Translations under genes and position numbers: made by a program | Notes under the pieces: generated by a model | Database searches by the model: none | The model's input: only the letters and a program-made list of their open reading frames with translations | Told to the model about the DNA's origin: nothing | Source of the DNA: an uncultured Paracoccaceae bacterium | GTDB lineage: Bacteria; Pseudomonadota; Alphaproteobacteria; Rhodobacterales; Rhodobacteraceae | Assembly (NCBI GenBank): GCA_958439195.1 | Contig: OY288185.1 | Location: 1 to 11,361, forward strand | Reading direction: 5' to 3' | Length of the DNA: 11,361 nt | Shown here: one piece after another, positions 1-9,400 of the stretch | Position numbering within the stretch: the stretch's first letter is position 1 | Layout: each line of letters opens with the position of its first letter

Positions 1-269
1 CGAAGCCGGGGGGCAGAGGGGGGAGGAATAATGGAGTGGAGGAGCGGACGGGGGAGTGGGGACGAGGGGGGGGGGTGAAGGGAGCTGGAGATGGGAGGGG
101 GTGGGGAGGCAGCGCTCAGTCGTTTGGAAAATTGCTCAACAACAAGGTCGGGGCTGATGCCTCTGCTGTTCTCATGGTTCCTGCTACTCTTATTGCTATC
201 ATTCTTGCTCCTTCTTCTGCTGCTCTTTCAAGCCTGGCGATGCTGCTTCTTTGCATTTGTTTCCCCTAG
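1..269 (+). other. Intron end upstream of the first visible exon
   Basis: The first 100 bases are almost pure purine on the + strand with many G runs. Bases 160-269 are CTG- and CTT-rich and end in a good pyrimidine tract and acceptor TTCCCCTAG. A damaged copy of the middle of exon 270-427 is embedded at 106-159. No other coding sequence was seen. Confidence 0.6.
106..159 (+). repeat. Damaged upstream copy of the PP2C exon centre
   Basis: This 54-base stretch aligns with 294-360 over its whole length, apart from one 13-base deletion after GCTCAGT and scattered substitutions. The end GACTCGGACGGATG is matched by GGTCGGGGCTGATG. The deletion shifts the frame, so it cannot encode the PP2C segment. 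Confidence 0.7.
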
Positions 270-427
270 GTCTCTAAGTTTGATGATCCCTACGAGGCAG
301 CCCTCAGTGTGGTTGCCCAGTCGTATGGGAAGTGGCTCAACAATGAGACTCGGACGGATGATATTACAATGATTGTGGTGCAATTTGTTGGGCTGGACAC
401 ACTACTGGCACCACCTAAACCTGCAGA
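270..427 (+). CDS. Exon A: C-terminal end of PP2C phosphatase domain
   Basis: The exon follows an acceptor ending CCCCTAG and stops before donor GTGAGT. It encodes residues 1-52 plus two bases of Glu53. The reading VSKFDDPYEAALSVVAQSYG, then WLNNETRTDDITMIVVQF, is the terminal PP2C segment. Asp30 in TDDIT sits where the last metal-binding Asp of PP2C motif 11 (usually DN or DD) is expected, followed by the final beta strand ITMIVV. About 250 upstream residues of PP2C must lie before the window. A codon phase of 0 at the 5' boundary is assumed from where homology begins. Diverged copies of parts of this exon lie on both sides, at 106-159 and 487-571. Confidence 0.85.
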
Positions 428-3400
428 GTGAGTGATGCAACCCCCTAAGCTTTCTGTGTTTAGTATCATGTGTAGAACCTGTTAGTTGTTGTGGTGCAAT
501 CTGTTGGGCTGGACACATTACTGGCATTAATTAAACCTGCAGAGTGAGTGATGCAAGCCCCATAAGCTTTTTGAACCAGGTACTTTGTTTGTGTGCATAC
601 TCCTGTAGTTCCAAATGAGTTGAAAGCAAAAAGATATTTGCTTATGCCTAAGCACAAATGCTTAGGGCCATGCTTGATATAGCTGAAGCGTAGACGAGAC
701 TTTTTGTTGTTTATGCCCGTATATGATTTTGATCAGTTCTACAACTTGAGTTTGGCATGTGTACTTTTATGAATCCAAATACATCAGTTGCCTTTGCTTC
801 TATAAAGGATTGAGAGCAATATGACCACTGTATGGCCAGTATGTATACCATTAAGAGCAATATGTGTACTAGCAGGTTGACCACTGGGTCAACCAACAAC
901 TTGATCAGGATGTTGACCATTGACTTGTCCAAGATATTGACCAGTCAGTTGACCATGCGCCTGCTGACTTCCCTCAGACCTTCTCTGGGCCGTGTGAGCC
1001 TCATCAAACAATTACAGCAGCAACCACCGAGTTGCACTGCTGACCATATGTTGACCAATAAGTTGACCATTGATTTGACCGTGTGTTGACTAATCAGTTG
1101 ACCAGTCAGTTGCCCATGTGCCTGCTGATCCCCCGCAGGCGTCCCTTGGGCCGTGTGAGCCTCATCAAACAGCTACAGCAGCAGCAACAACAACAGCAGC
1201 AGCAGTGGCAGCAATGGCAAATGAATGGAGGTATGAGTCCCATGCCACAAGGCTCCATGTCACCAGCAGCAGCTGGGAAGGGAGCACCAGCAGCAGCAGG
1301 GGGAGGGGGAGGGGGAGGGGCTAGCCCCCATCATGCCCCGCAGCCGTCATGGTTACATCAACCCCAAGTGCGCTTTGGGAGTTTGGTGGATGACATAGAC
1401 CCGGTGCTCCCGCCAGAGGTAAAGGGGAAGGCGGGAAGGCACTTGAATAGTTTTTTTCTGTGTTCTGATCTGTGTTTGTTTGTGTGGCTGGGTGGGGTGG
1501 GGGGGGGGGGCAAATAGTTTTCTTCTGTGTTCTGATCTGTGTTTGTTTGTGTGGCTGGGGGGGGGGGGGGCAAAAAACCCCGGGCGCTGGGGGTGCACCC
1601 AGAACACAAAACCGCATGCCCCACCACGATGGGTGGTGTTTGGCGTTAAGTACACGGTGAAGACCTTTTAGTGGACGACATAGACCCTGTGCTCCCGCCA
1701 GAGGTCAGTGGAAAGGCGGCTAAGGGAGCTAAATGGTGCCCTGTATGCCAACGATCATGTTCTTATCGTGTTTCTGTCTTTTCTGTCGGGGGTTTCTGGG
1801 ATATAGATAGTTTGGTGGCGACCCTTAAGGGTTGGGGGGTGCTTATATGGCTTTCAATTAGTTTCCAAGTCATGATTCTTGGGGCTCTAAGTCACCAGCA
1901 GCAGCAGCAGCAGAGAGAGCAGCATGGCAGGAAGCAGCAGGGGGAGGGGGAGAAGGAGGGGGTAGTTGTGGCGAAACAAACCCCATTGGTTGGACCTCAC
2001 GTCATATCACAAGGGTGGGCATGAACATTCCTAATCCTCCAAGCAGCTGAGACATATCTAGCTATACATTTGAATGCATGCTTGAAAGGACCATATACTA
2101 GGCCAGACTCCTCACTGACGGCTACACCCCAGAACTCCTCACTAACCATACTGTATCATTAATGTGTCTTGGAGGAGCAGAAAAAAATCTTGAAAAAAAT
2201 AGAAAAAAGTAAAAAGAAAGAAGAAAAAACCATACCATATCTCCAATTTGTCTTTCATAATGTTAATTGGCTGCAGAGCATTCCAAGCAGCAGTACTAGT
2301 CCACCCCGCCGCAGCAGCAGTGGCGTCCCACATATATTCAGCAGCCCTGCTGATATAAGCAGCGATAGCAAGAGTGACGCTTACTTAAATGCAATTTTGA
2401 CGCTTGCTTAATAGCATTTTTTCAGGGAGCCCATTTTGGCCTCTGTCTGTGTTCCTACCGCTTCCTTACACACTACAAAGCCACTGATTTGTGTTTCATA
2501 TTGTTAATTGGCTGCAGAGCATTCCAAGCAGCAGTAGTCCGCCCCGCGGCAGCAGCAGTGGCGACAAACGGGGTGTCCCGCATATACCTAGCAGCCCTGC
2601 TGATATAGGCAGCGGCAGTGGGAACCTATCACCTAGACCAGCAGCAGCAGCAGGGGGCAACAGCAGAGGCCTCGGCCGATCCATAAAGCAGCACCCGATG
2701 ACGCCAGATCAGAGGTCCATGTTGTTAGACAGTGTGAAAAGTAACTTCTTGTTTAGTCACTTGGCACCCGACGCACGGGAAGCGGTTCTAGATGTGATGG
2801 AAAGGGTGGAGGTCGACGCCGGGGAAGTGATTATACGACAGGGGGAACGCGGGGATCATTTCTACGTGGCGGAGACTGGGACGTATGATATCCTTGTGGC
2901 GATCCCTGGTCAAAATGACGCGGATGGGTCAAAGTTTGACCAAAGTTTGACCGGTCAACGAAGTGGTCAAAGTTTGACCGGTGGTCAACGACGGGGTGCC
3001 AGCCCGCGGGTTACAGCGGCAGGCTCGGAGGACGAGGAGAGTGAGGGCTTTGCACCAGGAACGCAATCGATGCAATCGATTGCGCGGGCGAGTATGAGTA
3101 GCATGGGAAGCATAGGGTCGGTAGCAGCAGGAGCGCCGGGGTTGGATATGCTAGCGGATGCTGCGTCTGCTGCTGCTGCTGCCCGGCTGGAAGCCACGTG
3201 GGCACAACAAGATGCTGAGAAGTCAGGGGGGAATGTGTTGTCAGGGAGCAGCTTAACAGGGAGCGCAGCAGGGGGGGAGGGGGGAAATAGCCATTCTCTA
3301 AGCGGGTTTGGGGGTGGCGGGGTGGGGTCTCCGTTGGGGGGCTTTGGGGGGGATCACCTTGGGGAGTTGGTGCATACTCTTGCTGCTCCAGCTGTTGGGG

Positions 3401-6400
3401 TGGCGGGGGCACACCCATTGTTTGGAGAGCTGGCACTACTATATGGTGAGCAGGGGGGGGGGGTACGGGGAGGGCAAGTGGGCAACTGTGGGGTCCTAAA
3501 TTGCGAGCAGCCTGGGGCTGTGGTAAGGTGGAGGGCTGGGGGTAAAGGTAAAAGAGAAGGGGGGTGTACTCTGGCTGCTCCAGCTGTTGGTGTGGCGGGG
3601 GCACACCCATTGTTTGGAGAGCTTCCGCTGCTATATGGTAAGTGAAGTGGTGGGGGAGATACGGGCGCGGGAGGGGGGGAGGCAATTGGGGAGAACATGG
3701 GCCGGAAGTGTGTGGGGTTCTTAAGAAGGGAAGGGTGGGATGTTAGGGAGTGGAACAGCCTGGGGCTGTGGTGGTGTGGAGGGTGGTGTGGGATAGGAAA
3801 TAAGGGAGCATGCACTCTTGCTGCTCCACCTGTTGGGGTGGCGGGGGCACATGGTTGTTTGGAGAACTGGCGCTGCTGTATGGTAAGGGAGACGGGGAAA
3901 GGGGTTGGGGGTGTTGGGAGGGGGGTGGAGCGGTCAATGGATTAGATTCCATGGAGATGTAGGAGTAGGCAAGGAGGGGAGATGTCTTGACTGCTGTGGA
4001 ATGGGTTTAAGGTTTTAGGGTTTAGGTTAGGGTTTAGGGTTTAGGAGTGGGGCGCTCCTGGAGTATGGACAGGAAAGAGTTGCGGGGGTTTTGGGATTAC
4101 TAATTGAAGCAGAAGAGAATGCAGACAAGGAAAGCAGTGCTGGACGCAGAAAAGCAGGATGCAGTGATTATTATTACATTTCATGATATGCCATAGCGAC
4201 AAGTGCCATAGGCCCCGCACTCAAGCCGTCACAGAGAACAGGATGCAGCAAACAAGGCAAGTTACTTAAGTTTAGATCTGATTCTGATTGGTAAGCTGAA
4301 GTGGCTGCCAGGGGGTCTGGAGGTTGGTACAGGTAATGAAAGCAGGGGAAAGTGCGGACGAGAAAAGCAGGGCTCTGTCATGTAATGCTGGAAGGAAGGA
4401 AAGCAGGGTGCAATGTACAAAGGAAGTTTGTACATTTCCACTCGCTCTCTTGATGTCTGATTGTCTCCGCTCTCGTCGTGTTAGCTCTCAATATCGGTTT
4501 CTCTCAATGCAAACTAACAAACTGCTTGGAGTCATGTGGCGGGTGCTGCACAGCCCGAAAGCTATGCAGTGATCTATCTCATATAAGTGTGCAAAGAAGG
4601 TTGGAACCATTACCCCAAAGCTAGATCTGGGGCGCCTATCTGCAGACAAGAGTGACCATGCAGGGTGTAAGGGTGCGAGATCATATTCCTCCACTCCGTC
4701 TCCCCTTCATGCATGCAAGCCTCGTGCTGCTACAGTACTAGCCCAGGTACCTAGAGTATTGTAGCGGCTGTCGTGCGACTCTCCAAATATCCACCCTCTT
4801 ATTTCCCCTTCCCTTTCCCTCAATTATGTTGAAAAGCACAATTAATCCTAAGCATCTTTCCTCCACCGCCGCACCCCACCCCTTCACCCCCTCTCATCTT
4901 TGTACAGGCAAGCCTCGTGCTGCTACAGTAGTAGCGCAGGTCCCCGGGGTTTTGTGGCGGCTGTCCCGCGACTCGTACCGCCAGGCACTACAATCCATCT
5001 TTGATGCATGTGACCCCAGATCATTAGTAATGACTGCACTACGGAGCGTGGAGAAATTGAAGCCGCTAACACGATCGCAGCTGCAGCGCCTGGCTGAGAA
5101 CATGGAGCAGGTAATCAGGGCTTGAGGGTTTATTCGGGGTTAGGGTTTTAGGGGCCTTAATGTGTTGTTTTGGGGTTTTTGGCCATGCTGGCAACAAGGT
5201 TTCCATTTCCACTATAGCTGCTACCTCGAGCAGTGTTACCACAGGGGAGATGCTGTTTGTTTGGCATTAATTATATTACTGATGGGGCTGCAGCTCCTGG
5301 CTGAGAACATGGAGCAGGTAATCAGGGCTTGAGGGTTTATTTGGGGTTAGGGTTTTAGGGGCCTTAATGTGTTGTTTTGGGGTTTTTGGCCATGCCGGCA
5401 CCAATGTTTCCCTTAGGCAGATGCTGTTTGTTTGCCACTAGTTCTTTTACTGATGGGGCTGCAGCGCCTGGCTGAGAACATGGAGCAGGTAATTAGGGGT
5501 TGAGGGTCTGACAATGGGGTTAGGGTTTTAGGGGCCTTAATGTTTTGGGGTTTTTGGCGATGCTGGCAACAAGGTTTCCATTTCCACTATAGCTGCTACC
5601 TCGAGCGATGTTAACACATGGCAGATGCTGTTTGTTTGTCACTAATTCTTTTAAAAACGGGGCTGAAGCGCCTGGCTGAGAACATGAGCAGGTAATCAGG
5701 GTTTTGGGAGTTTATGTGTGGTCAGGTTTCAAGGTATTATGGGCCTTGAACTGTGTTGTTGGGGTTTAACTGTATGGCTTAGGTTCTGGGGTTCTAGGGG
5801 CGTTGAATTATGATTCTGGGGCCTTGTACTGCTGTTAGGGTTTAGGGGCGTTGAATTATGGCTTTGGGGCCTTGTACTGCTGTTAGGGTTTAGGGGCATT
5901 GACGTCATCAGGGAGACACAACGGACAAGTATCTTATAACTGTTTAAGAATACTATGTTTATTTCTGCTTTTAATGAAACAGGTGGCATTTAATGATGGT
6001 GACATTGTGTTTCATCAAGGTGACTCCGCCGACAGGCTTATTGTAGTGCTCCAAGGGGAAATCGTGCTAACCGTCTTTCGGGAGGCTACACCAGCAGCAG
6101 CAGCAGCAGCAGCAGGAGGGTCCGTCGAATCCCTTCCAAGCGCCAGTAGTCATACCATTATTGGCAGCAGCAGTAGCAGTAGCAGTGTAGCAGCAGCAGG
6201 GGTGCAACAGGCGCAAAGCCCTAGTAGGGGTGCTGCTGCTGCTGGTGGTGGAGGAGGGGGCAGTTCAAGAGAGGTGTTGCGGTTAGGGCCGGGCCAGCAT
6301 ATAGGAGAGGTTGCTTTGGTAGGGCCTATGGTTGGGCCTGCTACAGCTAAGGCCAAGGGGCAGGTGAGAGAGGGGGGGTAAAGGGGGGTTCACTGGGGGG

Positions 6401-9400
6401 CCTTGGATGGAAGCGGGATGTCTACTCTTTTGGAGGTTTTGAGCTTAGGGTTTAAGGGCACGCTGTACTGTTGTTGTGACTTGTGTACAAGGTCAAGCGC
6501 TCACCGTAACTGAGGCAGCAAGATTTCATAGGGTTTGGATAAGGGCTGCTCTTTTGCCAAAGTGCCCGCTAGGGATTTTACAACACTGTAGCTGGAGCTG
6601 TAGAACACAACTTGTTGCTGCTGCTGCTGCTGCATTTGCAATTTAAGATTTCGGCTGGGTTTTTGGGGATCTGTGCTTAGGGTTTAAGGGCTGCTGTACT
6701 GTTGTTGTCGTGACTTGCGTACAGCTTCAGGCGTTCACCATCATATACCGCAACCCACCCAACACATCACCACACCCACCCAACTCAAACCGCACCCAAC
6801 CCCCCAAACAAGCATATACACACAACACCCCAAACCCCTCTAACACCCCCCTCCCACCCTCCCACCCTCCCACATCGCCAATAGCCCAGAAAACTTTTAG
6901 AATTCTTCTTGAACGGGGGCTCAGGGTTCAAATGCTGCTGTACGACCAAATGTGGCCTCTAGGAATAACATAACACTGTAATTGCAGCTGTAAACGACAG
7001 CTAAACCTTGCTGCTACTGCTGCTTTTGGTTTTGTTCCAGCTTCAGGTACTCCCCGTAGCCCGCAGCAGGAGGGTAGGCCTTCTTTTCGGAAAGTGCGCT
7101 TAGGGTTTAAGGGCTGCTGTACTCTTGTGATGAGTAATGCATAATGCCCCAAGGACCCTCCCGACCGTAGCAAAGAGCCCCGCAGCTCACCTCCTGTGCT
7201 TTTCGACGCTAACCGCTAGACAACAGCTTCGCGTTCACTCCAGCTCAAAGTCCAGCCCGTAGCCAAGTTTTAGAAGCTAAATCTATACACCTGTACTGTT
7301 GTTGTGATTGCCCATACAGGTTCAGGTGCTTGTTATAACCCGCAGCAAGTTTGAGGCACTGTTTGGAAGTGGGCATAGGGTTTAAGGCCTGCTCTTTTTC
7401 CAATTGTGGCCTTTAGGGATTTTATAGCACTATAGGTGCAGCTGTAAACGACAACTTGTTGCTGCTGCTGCATTTGATACAGGTTCAGGTGCTCACTATA
7501 ACCCGCAGCAAGGGATAGGCTTTTATCTTGCAATGTGCGCTTAGGGTTTAAGGGCTGCTGTACTGTTGTTGTGGTTTGCGTACAGGTTCAGGTGCTCACT
7601 ATAACCCGCAGCAAATTTGAGGCGCTGTTTGGATCGTTGTCTGATCTGATTGCTCACCATGCAGCATGGAAGGTCTGGGCTAATCAGCAGAAGGAATTGG
7701 TGGGCAGGAGCGCAATACTAGGACCTAGATATGCGGATATCATGGAGGTGAGTTTTTAGGGAGGGGGTAGGGTTTAGGGTTTTGGGCAGTAGAGGCCTAA
7801 GGTTTAGGGGGGTTGCGACAATCAGCAGGAGGAGTTGGTGGGCAGGAGCGCAATACTAGGACCTAGATATGCGGATATCATGGAGGTGAGTTTTTAGGGA
7901 GGGGGTAGGGTTTAGGGTTTTGGGCAGTAGAGGCCTAAGGTTTAGGGGGGTTGTGACAATCAGCAGGAGGAGTTGGTGGGCAGGAGCGCAATAGTAGGAC
8001 CGAAATATGCGGATATCATGGAGGTGAGGGTTTAGGGAGGGGGTAGGGTTTAGGGTTTTGGGCAGCAGGGGTCTAGGGTTTAGGGGGAGATAGAAGTGAG
8101 TGTCAAGAATAGATATGCTGTTATTGTGGAGGTGAGGGTTTGGGGGAGCTTTAGGGGTTTATGGCAGGAGAGGTGGGGTTAAATAGGAGCGAGTTCAAAA
8201 GGACAAATAAATGCTAATGGACAGGAGTTTTATTCCAGGGCCGAGATGTGCAGATGTTATGGAGGTGAAGGTTCAGGAGGGGGGGCAGGGTTTAAGAATT
8301 GAGACACTAGAGGTGTAGGGTTTATAAAGGAGATACATGTGAGGTGTGAGATTTACTAGCAGGCATGGGGGCAATTCTATGGGTTCAGATATGCTGGTAT
8401 GTCCCGAGCAAGGCAACAAACTGGCTTGTTGACTGGGTCAACTGGTCAGCACATGGCAAGTCGAAATGGGCTGGCCTGACATACATTGGCTAGCAAGGGA
8501 TCTAGTGTGGGCTGGTGGCAGCCATTGTGTGAGTTGTGGACAGGAACTTGGGTGTGCCGTTGGAGCCTAAGTTGGCCCCTTGTGGGTGATGCTGCCCCCA
8601 CCGGCGCCCTGCTTTGACGGGGCCATTTGGTAATTGAAAATTACCGGTATATGGAGGTGAGGGTTCCCAGGAAAGAGGGTAAGGGTCAAATTTCCCAGGA
8701 GTATAGGGAGGAGGGCGGTGTAGGCTGTTTGTTCAAGGCAAGCAGAATAAGGTTAAGGTTTTGACATCTTTGTAATTTTCAGTGTTTTCCATTACTTATC
8801 TGCGATTGGATGGTCCTGGGCCAATCAGCAGAAGGAATTGGTGGGCAGGAGTGCAATACTAGGACCTAGATATGCGGGGAGTATGAATGTGAGGAAGGCA
8901 GGGTTTAGGGTTTGACGGCAGTAGGGGTCTAGGGTTTAAGGGATGAACCATGGTTAAGACGGGGAGAACCCGGGTTTGCCCCCTGATAATCCCCCCTTCA
9001 TGCCTATGTGTTATCTGCTCTTCCCCCCTTTTGGCCTCCCTCTAATCCCCCCCCCCCAACCCCGCGCTCCGTCTCCGCCCCATCCTCCTCCGCTTTTGGG
9101 AGCGGCTTTCAGGAACGACGATTCGGTCTCGCCATTGCCTGTGGTGTTATGGTTTAGCTCTTGCATTTAATCGTCCTTTCCATCTTCCTGTTTTTCTTTT
9201 CCCAGGGTGCCTTCCTTGTCCAAGACTTGACCTACCGAGGCGCACTGTGGCTGTTGTCCCCCTACCTTGCCCTGGGCTTGTTAGAGAGCAGTGACAATGA
9301 CATTGCACTCACTGCTAGAATGTTCAGCATAGAAGGTACGTGCCGGGGGGACGGGGTTTAGGGGTAGGTTTTAGGGGTAGGGTCAGGGTTTAGGTTTTAG

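Larger units (their letters stand above)
428..1138 (+). other. Intron 1 (711 bp)
   Basis: Phase 2 intron with donor GTGAGT and acceptor CCCCGCAG. It contains a second copy of the preceding exon end (487-571), unremarkable AT-rich sequence with a hairpin (575-860), a cluster of GTTGACCA-type motifs (875-1110), and a copy of the next exon start (978-1023). Confidence 0.75.
1419..2517 (+). other. Intron 2 (1099 bp)
   Basis: Phase 0 intron with donor GTAAAG and acceptor GGCTGCAG. It holds a 67-bp tandem duplication with G runs, two rearranged pieces of exon 1139-1418, an A-rich stretch (2186-2227) and a copy of the start of exon 2518-3445. Bases 1960-2185 show nothing recognisable. Confidence 0.7.
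3446..4907 (+). other. Intron 3 (1462 bp)
   Basis: Phase 1 intron with donor GTGAGC and acceptor TTGTACAG. It contains two more copies of the preceding exon end, G-rich sequence, a telomere-like tract (4013-4045) and a dead copy of the next exon start (4715-4784). Bases 4050-4700 hold no gene or repeat that I recognise. Confidence 0.75.
6364..7585 (+). other. Intron 5 (1222 bp)
   Basis: Phase 0 intron with donor GTGAGA and acceptor GCGTACAG. It is built largely of repeated blocks that each end in a diverged copy of the start of exon 7586-7747. An almost G-free C/A-rich block (about 6751-6880) interrupts it. Confidence 0.78.
7748..9205 (+). other. Intron 6 (1458 bp)
   Basis: Phase 0 intron with donor GTGAGT and acceptor TTTTCCCAG. 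The first 600 bases are copies of the preceding exon end in increasing decay. Bases 8330-8810 are not recognised apart from small inverted repeats. A further good copy lies at 8823-8940, then a C-rich stretch (8975-9090). Confidence 0.78.

Noticed and set aside
875..1110. TTGACC cluster as WRKY W-box regulatory sites
   Set aside because: The motifs are in an intron and in an exon, are often palindromic and look like a repeat family; nothing links them to a promoter.
1671..2024. Open frame starting VDDIDPVLPPE as a separate exon or gene
   Set aside because: It begins as a copy of the exon 1139-1418 end; the rest has no similarity, and no good donor in phase with the next exon was found.
2186..2227. 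A-rich stretch as a retrotransposon poly(A) tail
   Set aside because: It is broken by G, T and C, has no target-site duplication that I can see and no reverse-transcriptase-like sequence upstream.
3011..3685. Long proline-rich open frame on the - strand
   Set aside because: It is the complement of the Gly-rich coding and G-rich intron sequence; its composition, not selection, keeps it open.
5900..5907. TGACGTCA, a perfect cAMP-response-element palindrome
   Set aside because: It lies deep in an intron as a single 8-base match. CREB-type regulation is not established for this setting, so chance is likely.
5081..8095. Regular repeats as a CRISPR array
   Set aside because: Units are 138-207 bp, start within exons and have no short repeat/spacer structure; this is a eukaryotic intron.
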